From Anaeromyxobacter sp. (GTDB lineage: Bacteria; Myxococcota; Myxococcia; Myxococcales; Anaeromyxobacteraceae), in NCBI GenBank assembly GCA_016718565.1, contig JADKCZ010000001.1:372001-436000 (forward strand): a stretch of 64,000 nucleotides of DNA, in the 5' to 3' direction. Below are positions 17,310 to 25,230 of this stretch, piece after piece. The stretch's first letter is position 1; each line of letters opens with the position of its first letter. The translations under genes and the position numbers were made by a program. Below the pieces are notes generated by a model. That model ran no database searches, was not told where the DNA came from, and saw only the letters and a list, made by a program, of their open reading frames with translations.

Positions 17310-18121
17310 AGAACGTCGTCGTCAAGCTGGGCGGGGAGATCGTGCAGTCGCCGGAGCTGGACCTGGTGGCCGAGGACATCCGGGTGCTGGTGGACGCCTG
17401 GAGCCGCGTCACCATCGTGCACGGCGGCGGCCCCCAGGCCACCGCGCTGCAGCGGCGGCTGGGCCTCGAGCCCAGGATGATCGCCGGCCGGCGCTTCACC
17501 GACCCGGCCACGCTCGACGTCATGAAGTACGTGCTGGCCGGCCAGCTCAACGTGGACCTGTGCGCCCGGCTGCTGGCCCGCGGGGTCATGCCGGTGGGGC
17601 TGCACGGCGCCTCCGGCCACATGGTGCAGGCGGCGCGCCGCCCGCCCAAGGTGATGCAGGGGGCCGGCGACGAGCCGGTGGACCTCGGCCTGGTGGGCGA
17701 CGTGACCGGCTTCAACCTGCCGCTGCTCGGCGACCTGCACGAGCGGCGCTACGTGCCGGTCATCGCCTGCCTGGGCTGCGACCGGAAGGGCCAGGTGCTC
17801 AACATCAACGGCGACACCGTGGCCAGCCAGCTGGCCGGCGCCATGAGGGCCGACGCCCTGGTGCTGGTCACCTCCACGCCCGGCGTCCTGCGCGACGTGA
17901 AGGACCCGCAGAGCCGCATCCCGCGCATCACCCGCGGTGAGTTCGAGCGGCTGGTGAAGGACGGCACCATCTCGGGCGGGATGATCCCGAAGCTGGAGGA
18001 GTCCTTCGAGATCCTCCGGGGAGGGGCCAGGTCGGTGGTGATCATCGGCGCGCTCGCGCCGGGGGACCTGCTGCGGGCCGTGGCCGAGCCGGGGAGCGCC
18101 GGGACCGTCCTGGTGGACTGA
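17306..18121 (+). CDS. argB: Acetylglutamate kinase
   Basis: Amino-acid kinase family protein (271 residues) that phosphorylates N-acetylglutamate, the step before ArgC. KLGGEIV at the N-terminus, VHGGGPQ (substrate and ATP loop), NINGDTVASQLAGA and the C-terminal SGGMIPKLEES segment are all diagnostic. The GGP segment is followed by a long LGLEPRMIAGRRFTD loop typical of ArgB. It overlaps argC by four bases. The order reductase-then-kinase is reversed from the pathway order. Confidence 0.93.
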
Positions 18122-18405
18122 GATCTCACCTGGGCGGTGGGGCGAGGCCGCCGTCACCGGAACATGGGCCGAACTCGACGGAATGCCGCAGCTCGCGCGT
18201 CGCCCTGGCGGGCCCGGGTGATCGGCTGGCGCAGGCTCGCAGCCGGCCCGGCGCCCCTCCCGCCCCGGCCCCGGCCCGCACCCGTGGTCCGTTTGTGGTC
18301 CAATATACAGACTGAAAGTATGTGCCGTTCCAGCAACTTGTCCTGGAGACTCCCCCGACGGGGCTTGCTGCATCACACAAAAGGCGACATCCTGTCTGTA
18401 GGGAC

Positions 18406-18720
18406 ATGTCAGCCAAGCGCTCCACTGTGCGACACCGCCGCCGCCTCCGCCTCATGGTGGGGACCACCCCCGTCTTCACCTCGGACATCGGCCCGGGTGG
18501 GTTCTCGGCCGAGCTGATGCGCGTGCAGCCGCCGGGCACCTCGGTGAAGGGGTCGATCCGGCTCAACGGCAGCGAGGTCGGCTTCACCGGCGAGATCGCC
18601 TGGGCCAAGGCCGGCGCGCCGCACATGTCCTTGCGCGGCCGCATCGGGGTCCGCTTCATCAGCCTGCCCGCCGACATCCGGCTGCTGCTCAACGCGCCGG
18701 CGCTCACCGGCCTGAGCTGA
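18406..18720 (+). CDS. PilZ-domain protein, single domain
   Basis: Small protein of 104 residues consisting almost wholly of a PilZ-like beta-barrel. Near the start is an arginine-rich RHRRRLRL stretch, the position where PilZ proteins have RxxxR, then SDIGPGGFSAEL in place of DxSxxG; the serine is glycine here, so c-di-GMP binding may be weakened. The ATG at 18406 is used because the coding signal is poor upstream. The 284 bases before it hold a locally A+T-rich patch (18290-18325) that may contain its promoter, but I cannot assign boxes with confidence. Confidence 0.72.
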   Translation: MSAKRSTVRHRRRLRLMVGTTPVFTSDIGPGGFSAELMRVQPPGTSVKGSIRLNGSEVGFTGEIAWAKAGAPHMSLRGRIGVRFISLPADIRLLLNAPALTGLS

Positions 18721-18886
18721 AGGCCGCGGGCCGGGCGTCGCCGCCTCCGTGGATCGCCGTGAGGGGCGGCCTCACCCGCCCGATTCCGCGATCCACCTCA
18801 CCGGCCCGATCCCCACCCACCTCGACTGCCAGCGGGCTCGCGTGCCGCCGCTGCGGCCCCAGGTGCTGCGGCGCCCGGCGCCCGCC

Positions 18887-19318
18887 TCACCCGCGGCGCG
18901 GCGGATCCAGCCTGAGCTGCAGCATCGTGCGGGCGCACACCGGACACTCCAGGCCGCCCTCGTCGTCGCTCCAGAGCTCGCAGGCCGGGCACTGCACCCG
19001 CACCTTCACGCCCGGCGCGCCGGGCGCCTCGGCGGGCGGGAAGAGCGCCGAGAACCCGGCCTGCAGCGCCGCGAAGTACTCGTAGCGCGCCTCGGGGGTG
19101 AGGTCGTCCGGCAGCGGGGCGCGGCGGAAGGTGCGCCCGCCGGCCTCCACCAGCTCACCTGGCCCGAGGGACTGCACCACCTCCGGCGCGCGGTGCGGCC
19201 AGGGCTGGTCGGCGAACCAGTGGCGCTTGAAGGCCATCCACTGGTCGGTGGTCCGGACCTCCGCGAGGGCGGCCTTGAACTCCGGCAGGCTGCGCATGAA
19301 GGCGGGCTCGAAGGGCAT
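18887..19318 (-). CDS. Hypothetical protein with C-terminal zinc ribbon
   Basis: Protein of 143 residues. The C-terminus has CPACELWSDDEGGLECPVC, two CxxC knuckles separated by eleven residues, a likely structural zinc site. The N-terminal two thirds are Trp- and Phe-rich (WMAFKRHWFADQPWPHRAPE) with no recognised family. No signal or membrane segment. It is divergent from the methyltransferase gene across a hexanucleotide repeat array. Function unknown. Confidence 0.75.
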   Translation of the reverse strand: MPFEPAFMRSLPEFKAALAEVRTTDQWMAFKRHWFADQPWPHRAPEVVQSLGPGELVEAGGRTFRRAPLPDDLTPEARYEYFAALQAGFSALFPPAEAPGAPGVKVRVQCPACELWSDDEGGLECPVCARTMLQLRLDPPRRG

Positions 19319-19386
19319 GGCCCAGGATTGTGCGCGGGCCGGCGCCGGCCGGCAAGGCGCAACCCGGCGCCAGCGCCAGCGCCAGA

Positions 19387-19575
19387 GCCACCGCCACCGC
19401 TACCGCCACCGCCACCGCCACCGCCACCGCTACCGCCACCGCTACCGCCACCGTCACCGCCACCGCCACCGCTACCGCCACCGTCACCGTCACCGCCACC
19501 GCCACCGCCACCGCCACCGTCACCGCCACCGCCACCGTCACCGCTACCGCCACCGCCACCGCCACCGCCACCGCC
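19387..19575. repeat. Hexanucleotide array between two divergent genes
   Basis: About 31 consecutive 6-bp units of CCGCCA, with CCGCTA and CCGTCA variants scattered through it, filling most of the 301-base gap between the zinc-ribbon gene and the methyltransferase gene. No stop-free reading looks like a protein, since all frames give dipeptide repeats. The minus strand is a run of GG pairs (GGTGGC) with some two-tetrad quadruplex potential. Both genes must have promoters in or beside the array. Confidence 0.95.
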
Positions 19576-19619
19576 GCCTGGCGCTGGCACCTCGGGCCGC
19601 CCCGCGCTAAGAGCGCCGC

Positions 19620-20213
19620 ATGACCGACGGACCGCCGCGCGACTTCGAGGCCGCCTACCAGGGCGGCGCCACCCCGTGGGAGATCGAGCGCCCCCAGGGC
19701 GAGGTGGTCAGGCTGGCCGAGCAGGGGCTGGTGGTCGGCACCGTGCTCGACGTGGGCTGCGGCACCGGCGAGAACGCCCTGTACCTGGCCGCCCGCGGCC
19801 ACGCCGTCTTCGGGCTGGACGGCTCGGAGACCGCCATCACCCGGGCCCGCCAGAAGGCGGCCGAGCGCGGCGTGTCGGGCGTGCAGTTCCACGTGTGGGA
19901 CGCGCTGCAGCTGAACCGGCTCCGCAAGTCGTTCGACACCGTCATCGACAGCGGGCTGTTCCACGTCTTCGCCGACGACCAGCGGCGCGCCTACGCCCAT
20001 TCGCTCGCCGAGGTGACCGCCTCGGGCTCGGATCTCTTCATCCTGTGCTGGTCGGACCAGGAGCCCCCCGGCCCCGGGCCGCGCCGCGTCCAGGAGCACG
20101 AGATCCGCGACGCCTTCCGGTCGATCTTCGCGGTGATGGACGTGGTGCCGGCGAGCTTCGAGAAGCAGGGCCCGCCGGCCCAGGCCTGGCTGGCCCGGCT
20201 CACCAAGATCTGA
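19620..20213 (+). CDS. Class I SAM-dependent methyltransferase
   Basis: Cytoplasmic methyltransferase of 197 residues, near full-length for the small TehB/thiopurine-methyltransferase-like type. Motif I is VLDVGCGTGENALYLAARGH (about residues 42-61), followed by the acidic LDGSETAI at the end of strand 2 and VIDSGLFHVF in the motif IV position. An N-terminal WEIERPQ segment precedes the SAM fold, as in small-molecule methyltransferases. The acceptor is unknown. The 38-bp gap after it faces a convergent lipoprotein gene. Confidence 0.82.
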   Translation: MTDGPPRDFEAAYQGGATPWEIERPQGEVVRLAEQGLVVGTVLDVGCGTGENALYLAARGHAVFGLDGSETAITRARQKAAERGVSGVQFHVWDALQLNRLRKSFDTVIDSGLFHVFADDQRRAYAHSLAEVTASGSDLFILCWSDQEPPGPGPRRVQEHEIRDAFRSIFAVMDVVPASFEKQGPPAQAWLARLTKI

Positions 20214-20249
20214 GCCCGGTGGGCGCCCGGACCTCGCCCGGCTGGCGCG

Positions 20250-21005
20250 TCAGCGCGGCGGGCGCCAGGCCCCGGTCTCGGAGAGGGTGACGAAGCCGGG
20301 CCCCTCGCGCTGGCTCAGGCGCAGGGAGTGCCCCGCCTCGCGGGTGCCATCCACCACCAGGCCGGCCTCGGCCAGCAGCGCGCCGTCGGCCGAGAAGATG
20401 GTGCGGAGCGGGTGGTGCGTCACGCCGGGCGGCAGCTCGGGCAGGGGCTCGTCGCTGCCGTCGAGGGCCACCCGCAGGAGCCCGTCGGCGTCGCGCCGCC
20501 AGGCCGTGAGGTAGCGGCCGGCCGAGGGCGGGCCGCCGCCGGGCGGGGTGAAGCTCGACGATCCCCAGGTGAAGACCAGGTCGCCGCTGGCGGACGCCAG
20601 CGCCCGGTCCGGTTTCCAGGCGAGGCGGGGGCCCCCGGGGGCGAAGAACCGGGCCCAGGAGGAGGCCACCGCGGCGCGGCCGGCGGCGGCGCCGCCCGCG
20701 CCGAAGAAGATGCCGTCCGCCGCCACGTGGGCCACGAAGGCCTCCAGGTCGCCCGCCGCCACGGCCGCGGCCATGGCGCGGTCGGCGTCGCTGGCCTCCA
20801 GCGCCGCGGAGGCGGAGCGATCGTCGCCGCTGGTGCCGCCGCTCGGCGCCCCGCCCAGGCTCGGGCTCGCGCCACCGCCGGGCGAGCCCGGGGAGCTCGG
20901 CGGGCCCGCCGCGCACCCCGCGGCGACGAGGAGGAGCGCCAGCGCCGACGCCCACCTCCAGGGGCGAGGCCGCGAGGAGGGAGCCGGGGCGGTGGGATGG
21001 GGCAC
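20250..21005 (-). CDS. Lipoprotein with SnoaL/NTF2-like (DUF4440-type) domain
   Basis: Protein of 251 residues. The N-terminus is a lipoprotein signal (ALALLLVAAGC, cysteine about residue 31), then a Gly/Ser/Pro linker. The remainder fits the cone-shaped NTF2-like fold: ALEASDADRAMAAAVAAGDLEAFVAHVAADGIFF is the usual first helix region and YLTAWRRDADGLLRVALDG the usual hydrophobic strand pair. Catalytic residues cannot be named. It probably sits on the periplasmic face of a membrane, in the order lipoprotein then convergent methyltransferase. Confidence 0.72.
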   Translation of the reverse strand: MPHPTAPAPSSRPRPWRWASALALLLVAAGCAAGPPSSPGSPGGGASPSLGGAPSGGTSGDDRSASAALEASDADRAMAAAVAAGDLEAFVAHVAADGIFFGAGGAAAGRAAVASSWARFFAPGGPRLAWKPDRALASASGDLVFTWGSSSFTPPGGGPPSAGRYLTAWRRDADGLLRVALDGSDEPLPELPPGVTHHPLRTIFSADGALLAEAGLVVDGTREAGHSLRLSQREGPGFVTLSETGAWRPPR

Positions 21006-21015
21006 GGTGCCTCCT

Positions 21016-21630
21016 TCAGCTGCGGGTGGTGCGACGCGGCCTGGCGGCGGCCGCCTCCAGCGAGTCCCTGGTGACGTAGGCCGTGCCGTGGAAGAGCGCC
21101 ACCCTGGCGCCCTGGTCGTCGCGCACCTCCACCTCGACGCGGCTCAGGCGCGAGGACCGCGACACCTCGCGGGCCTCGGCCGTCAGGGTGCCGCCGGTGG
21201 TGGCCGCCAGGAAGGAGATGGAGACGTCGATGGCCAGCGCCACCGGGCCCAGGGTGTTGCAGGCCACCGCGAAGGTGAGGTCCGCCAGGGTGAAGACCGC
21301 GCCGCCCTGCACGACGTCCACGCCGTTCAGGTGGTGGGGCCGGATGGGCATGGTGGCCAGCGCGTAGCCCGGGCGCACCTCCCGGAGCCGGATGCCGGCC
21401 CGGGCCGCGAAGCGGTCCCGCTTGAAGAAGCGGCGCAGGAAGGCTGGGGAGGGTGGGGGCGGCGGGGCGGGGCGCGCCCCCGGCGCGGCGGGACGGGCCG
21501 GGCGAGCGCTGGCCCCCGCGGCGGCGGCGGTGGCCCTGGGAGCGCTGCCGGAGGAGGAGGTCCGGCGAGGGGGCGCGGCCGAGGGAGACCGACCAGTGCG
21601 GCGCGGGGCGGCAGGTTTCGCGGAGGCCAT
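21016..21630 (-). CDS. PaaI-type hotdog thioesterase with basic N-terminal extension
   Basis: The C-terminal 130 residues form a hotdog thioesterase: HLNGVDVVQGGAVFTLADLTFAVACN carries the conserved HxNxxxxxxGG and the catalytic acidic residue on the central helix. Such enzymes hydrolyse acyl-CoA, for example phenylacetyl-CoA in PaaI. The first 70 residues are an Ala/Pro/Arg/Ser-rich extension with no domain; the real start may be an internal codon, since the extension is absent from typical PaaI proteins of about 140 residues. It lies just upstream of the NTF2-like lipoprotein gene on the same strand, ten bases apart. Confidence 0.78.
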   Translation of the reverse strand: MASAKPAAPRRTGRSPSAAPPRRTSSSGSAPRATAAAAGASARPARPAAPGARPAPPPPPSPAFLRRFFKRDRFAARAGIRLREVRPGYALATMPIRPHHLNGVDVVQGGAVFTLADLTFAVACNTLGPVALAIDVSISFLAATTGGTLTAEAREVSRSSRLSRVEVEVRDDQGARVALFHGTAYVTRDSLEAAAARPRRTTRS

Positions 21631-21816
21631 GGACCGAATGAGGCCACGGATGGGCGTCGCGGTCGAGCGCGGGATCGCGCGGGGGCTTCCCCCGGCCCCC
21701 CGCGAGCCCTGCTCAGCCGAACCCCGCCTGGCCTACCGCCCACCGCTCGCTCCACACCGTCGCCCGGCACCACTGCCCAGCATCACTGCCCGCCCCAGCC
21801 CCCTGGCCGGCTCAAC

Positions 21817-23772
21817 TCAGGGTCGTGAGTCCACCGGCAGGAGCTGAGCTTCCTGGCCCTGCGGCAGATGCTCGCCTATGTCCCGTCCCGTCGGCGCCCG
21901 GTGCCCGAGGTCCGGCCCCGGCGGGCAGCGCTCGCCGAGCTCCCAGGAGAGGTGGTGAGGAGCGGAGCCGTGGACCCTGAGCCAGCCGGCGTGGACGCCG
22001 TGGAGGTGGTGGGCGGCGCAGAGGGCGACCAGGTTGTCTGGGAGGTCGGAGCCGCCGCGGGAGCGGAAGGTGAGGTGGTGGGCGTGTGCGGCGGCGCGGC
22101 TGCAGCCTGGGACCTGGCAGAGGCCGTGGTCGCGGTGGAGGACCCTGCGCTGGACGGAGCGGCGAGGTGGAGGGAGGCCGGCCCAGGTGAGGAGGAAGTG
22201 GTCGCAGAGGGCAGAGAGGCAGGCGGGCTGGGAGAGCCAGCGGCCGGAGGCGCGCTCGGCGGCGCGGAAGGCGGCGGCGAGGAGGACGCCGACGGTTCTG
22301 GGGACGCGGAGGTCGAGGTGGCCGCGCGCCCGCACCTGCGCGGAGGAGGAGGTGTCGAGGAGGCGCTGGAGGGCGAGGCAGGAGAGCCCCTCGGCGCGGG
22401 CCACCCAGGCCTCGGTGGAGAGGTCGTCTGTGGCGACGCGGGCGACCAGGCGGGCCTGCTCGTAGGAGAGGCGGCCGGCGCGGAGGGCGGCACGGAGGGG
22501 AGGGAGCTCGTGGAGGCGGCGCTCGAGGGCGATGCGCTGCTCGACGGCGCGGGTGCCGAGGCCGAGGCGCTCCTTGAGGTAGTGGGGGAAGGAGAGGAAG
22601 CCCATGTCGCGCCAGAGGCCGAGGGAGCGGAGGAGGAGGGCGAGGTGGCCGAGGAGCTCGTCCCAGCGGGCGCGCAGGGAGGAGAGGTGTCGGAGCTCGA
22701 GGTCGAGGTCCTGGGGAGACAGGCCGAGGGAGCGCAGGGGAGGGGAGCCGACCGGCTCGACGGTGGCGAGGAAGTCCCAGCGGTGGAACTCCTGCTCGAG
22801 GACGGCCTCGAGGTCGGCGCTCCAAGCGGGGATGGGCTCGGAGAGGGAGGGAGGGCGGCCAGGCCGGGTGCCGTTGGCCCAGGGCGACAGGTCTCCGGGG
22901 CAGGACCCTTCGGGATCGGTCCCGTCGGGCGGCGGGTCCCAGGCCTCGATGCCGCAGGCCGCCACCTCGTGGTCGGCGTCGTCGGGCGGGTGCTCGCCGA
23001 GGTACTCCTGGGCGATGGCCTCGAGCCGCTGCCAGGTGGGGGAGGCGGCGCCGAGCAGGCGGCCGGCCAGGGCGCAGGCCCGGTCGAGCGTGTCGGCCGT
23101 CTCGGGAGGGAGCGGGAGGACCAGCCGCTCCCAGGGCTCGTCGTCGTCGAACCCGGGTGAAGCCGGTGGCGCCCGCACCTGCGCACCCTGGCCTCCTGCT
23201 GCTGCCCCGTCCGCAGTTGCGGCCTCGTCCTCCTCCGCAGCCTCCCGTTCCCCCCGCGCCCAGGCCGCCACGGCCGCCTCGAGGGCCCGCGTGGTCTCAC
23301 CCCGGGCCCGCTCCACCCAGGCGGCCTCGGCCTCGCCGCGCGCCGCCGGCAGGACCACCTGGGACCGGCGCAGGGTCACCTCGCCGCGGCGGACCGCAGC
23401 CCGGAGCAGCGGCCGCTCGGCCAGCCCCGCGCCGAGCCGCACCAGGGCCTGCGCGGTCCGGCCGGCCAGGCCGAGCCGCTCGCGGGCGTAGTCGCCCACG
23501 CAGGAGTAGCCGAGCCGGAGCAGCCGGTCGCCGGCGGAGAGGGCCGCCAGCCCCTCGGCCAGGGAGACCTCGAGCGCGCCCTGGCCGCGGGCCACGCGGG
23601 TGAGCAGGCCGTCGATCAGCAGGCCGGCCTCGCCGCGCAGCACGTGGCGCCGCTCGTCGAAGGGGACCTGCTCGAGCTGCCAGGCGGCCTCGGCCAGCGC
23701 GGCCGAGGGAGACAGGGCCTCCGCGCCGGGGGGCGGAAGGAGGAGACCCGGACCTGGAGCGCGGCTGCTCAT
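21817..23772 (-). CDS. HNH endonuclease with two DUF222-like repeats
   Basis: Large protein of 651 residues (ATG at 23770-23772). Near the C-terminus is an HNH motif of the CxxC-type: RDHGLCQVPGCSRAAAHAHH, then SDLPDNLVALCAAHH. Upstream are two tandem modules of about 150 residues that look like each other: YSCVGDYARERLGLAGRTAQ matches FLSFPHYLKERLGLGTRAVE, and RPLLRAAVRRGEVTLRRSQV matches LPPLRAALRAGRLSYEQARL. This implies internal duplication of a DUF222-like helical unit. The 3' half uses CTC and C-ending codons far more than neighbouring genes, which prefer CTG. That bias and the flanking repeats suggest transfer or mobile-element ancestry. No intein or transposase is present. Confidence 0.85.
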   Translation of the reverse strand: MSSRAPGPGLLLPPPGAEALSPSAALAEAAWQLEQVPFDERRHVLRGEAGLLIDGLLTRVARGQGALEVSLAEGLAALSAGDRLLRLGYSCVGDYARERLGLAGRTAQALVRLGAGLAERPLLRAAVRRGEVTLRRSQVVLPAARGEAEAAWVERARGETTRALEAAVAAWARGEREAAEEDEAATADGAAAGGQGAQVRAPPASPGFDDDEPWERLVLPLPPETADTLDRACALAGRLLGAASPTWQRLEAIAQEYLGEHPPDDADHEVAACGIEAWDPPPDGTDPEGSCPGDLSPWANGTRPGRPPSLSEPIPAWSADLEAVLEQEFHRWDFLATVEPVGSPPLRSLGLSPQDLDLELRHLSSLRARWDELLGHLALLLRSLGLWRDMGFLSFPHYLKERLGLGTRAVEQRIALERRLHELPPLRAALRAGRLSYEQARLVARVATDDLSTEAWVARAEGLSCLALQRLLDTSSSAQVRARGHLDLRVPRTVGVLLAAAFRAAERASGRWLSQPACLSALCDHFLLTWAGLPPPRRSVQRRVLHRDHGLCQVPGCSRAAAHAHHLTFRSRGGSDLPDNLVALCAAHHLHGVHAGWLRVHGSAPHHLSWELGERCPPGPDLGHRAPTGRDIGEHLPQGQEAQLLPVDSRP

Positions 23773-23898
23773 GCGTACAGTATGCGCCGCGGGTCTGACA
23801 GCCGGGGCGCCGGGGGGCGTGGTGAGGGCGGTGGTCACCGAGGGTGAATGGAGGCGGGGCTCGCGGGCACTGCTCAGGCGGCCCCCTCCCTCGTGCTG

Positions 23899-23945
23899 CC
23901 CCCTCACCCCGGCCCTCTCCCCCAGCTTGCTGGGGGAGAGGGAGG
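23899..23945 (+). repeat. REP-like palindrome, family 1, copy 3
   Basis: Best-preserved copy: a 13-bp perfect stem CCCTCTCCCCCAG/CTGGGGGAGAGGG around a CTTG loop, preceded by CCCCTCACCCCGG. It sits in the 325-base gene-free gap between nikR and the HNH gene. Confidence 0.92.
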
Positions 23946-23952
23946 GCGGTGG

Positions 23953-24021
23953 ACCTCGACCTCGACCCCGACCTCGACCCCGACCTCGACCTCGACCCCG
24001 ACCTCGACCCCGACCTCGACC
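23953..24021. repeat. ACCTCG/ACCCCG hexanucleotide array
   Basis: About eleven tandem 6-bp units alternating CTCGAC and CCCGAC. It lies between two family 1 palindromes. Shorter runs of the same units occur at 27599-27621 and 27664-27676. Confidence 0.9.
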
Positions 24022-24028
24022 GCCGCGG

Positions 24029-24072
24029 CCCCCTCACCCCGGCCCTCTCCCCCAGCGGGCTGAGGGAGAGCG
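24029..24072 (+). repeat. REP-like palindrome, family 1, copy 4 (degenerate)
   Basis: Same left arm as the other copies, but the right arm reads CTGAGGGAGAG instead of CTGGGGGAGAGGG, so the stem is mismatched. Together with copy 3 and the hexamer array it fills the gap 3' of nikR; I see no gene in 23773-24097. Confidence 0.85.
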
Positions 24073-24097
24073 GTGGACCGCGACCTCGATCGCCCCC

Positions 24098-24517
24098 CTA
24101 CCTCAACCCGTGCCCCGTCGTCGCCGGCACGACCTTCCCGTACTTCACGCCCTTGGTGGAGACCAGCCCCTCGCCCATGCGCACCACCTCCCTGGCGCGG
24201 CCGCGCAGCACCAGCACCTCCAGGCAGTTGTGCTCGTCCATGTGGACGTGCAGCGCCGAGACCACCGCCTTGTGGTTCTCGTGCTGGATGTGGGCCAGCT
24301 TCTGCGCCAGGCTCGACGAGTCGTGGTCGTAGACCAGCGTGACCACCGCCACCCGCTCCTCGGCGCCGCTCGACTCCGACCACTCGCGCTGCACCAGCGT
24401 GTCGCGGATGAGGTCCCGGATGGCCTCGGAGCGGTTGACGTAGCCCTTCTGCTCGATGAGCCGGTCGAACCTGGCCAGCAGGTCGTCTTCCAGCGAGATC
24501 CCGATGCGCTCGATCAT
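24098..24517 (-). CDS. nikR: Nickel-responsive transcriptional regulator NikR
   Basis: Ribbon-helix-helix repressor of 139 residues, normal length for NikR. The first 45 residues are the DNA-binding ribbon-helix-helix (RIGISLEDDLLARFDRLI); the C-terminal ACT-like domain has HIQHENHKAVVSALHVHMDEHNCLEV, which carries the His/His/Cys square-planar nickel ligands in the usual HxH-x5-C spacing. ATG 24517 is fixed by a GGAGG site four bases upstream. It lies 75 bases downstream of the cbiM gene and is probably the last gene of the nickel operon, so it may autoregulate with the rest. Confidence 0.95.
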   Translation of the reverse strand: MIERIGISLEDDLLARFDRLIEQKGYVNRSEAIRDLIRDTLVQREWSESSGAEERVAVVTLVYDHDSSSLAQKLAHIQHENHKAVVSALHVHMDEHNCLEVLVLRGRAREVVRMGEGLVSTKGVKYGKVVPATTGHGLR

Positions 24518-24592
24518 GCTGCCTCCGAGGCGCAGGACCCTACCCGCGGCGCAGGTCCCAGGCAATCGCGAGGCGCGCCCGCGTCCGCGCCC

Positions 24593-25228
24593 TCACCGCT
24601 CCAGGCCCTGCAGCCTGGCCCGGCGCAGCAGGGAGAGGGCGAACACCGTGTAGAGCCCCTCCACCACCCCGGCCACGGTGAGGCTCGGCACCAGCATGGC
24701 GGTGAGGGAGACCTCCAGCGGCACCGGCAGGTAGCCCGGGTCGAGCCAGTGCTGCAGCGCCAGCGCCCCCACCACCGCCAGCGTCGAGACCTGCATGGCC
24801 ACCCAGCCGGCCAGGAAGAGCGCCGCCCGCTCCGAGAGCCGGCGCAGCGCCCGCCAGGCCAGCCAGCCCGCCAGCGGGCCCAGGAGCCCCATGGCCAGGG
24901 CGTTCACGCCGAGCACCGTGACGCCTCCGGCGCCGAAGAAGAGCGCCTGCACCAGCAGCACCAGCGCCTCGCACAGGAAGGCCACCAGCGGGTGGTGGAG
25001 CACCGCCAGCAGCAGGACCCCCACCAGGTGGGTCGAGGTGCCGCCGGGCACGGGGATCATGATGGTCTGCACCACGAAGGCCAGCGCCGTGAGCGAGCCG
25101 ATGACCGGCAGCGCCTCGGTGGCCTCCCGGCCGAAGTGGCGGCGCGCCGCCCAGACGGCCAGCGGCGCGGCCACCAGCAGGGCGGGCAGCGTGATCTGCG
25201 GCGAGAGGAAGCCGTCCGGGACGTGCAT
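24593..25228 (-). CDS. cbiM: CbiM/NikM-type ECF transporter substrate-binding component
   Basis: Integral membrane S-component of an energy-coupling-factor nickel or cobalt transporter, 211 residues with about six helices. The start MHVPDGFLS is the hallmark: the amino-terminal Met and His2 coordinate the metal in studied CbiM/NikM proteins. The interior loop GGTSTHLVGV is also typical. No CbiN, CbiQ or CbiO gene follows: the next gene is nikR, then repeats, then an HNH gene. The neighbours NikK-like, NikL-like and NikR indicate nickel rather than cobalt. Confidence 0.9.
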   Translation of the reverse strand: MHVPDGFLSPQITLPALLVAAPLAVWAARRHFGREATEALPVIGSLTALAFVVQTIMIPVPGGTSTHLVGVLLLAVLHHPLVAFLCEALVLLVQALFFGAGGVTVLGVNALAMGLLGPLAGWLAWRALRRLSERAALFLAGWVAMQVSTLAVVGALALQHWLDPGYLPVPLEVSLTAMLVPSLTVAGVVEGLYTVFALSLLRRARLQGLER

Positions 25229-25230
25229 GG

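Noticed and set aside
18122..18405. Extra gene or confident promoter upstream of the PilZ gene
   Set aside because: No frame has good codons, and possible -35/-10 boxes around 18293-18321 match consensus poorly.
19387..19575. CRISPR array
   Set aside because: Units are six bases with no spacers and no Cas genes nearby; it is a simple tandem array.
23899..24072. Rho-independent terminators
   Set aside because: The stems are strong but lack a T-tract on either strand and recur inside coding sequence, so they are treated as REP-like repeats.
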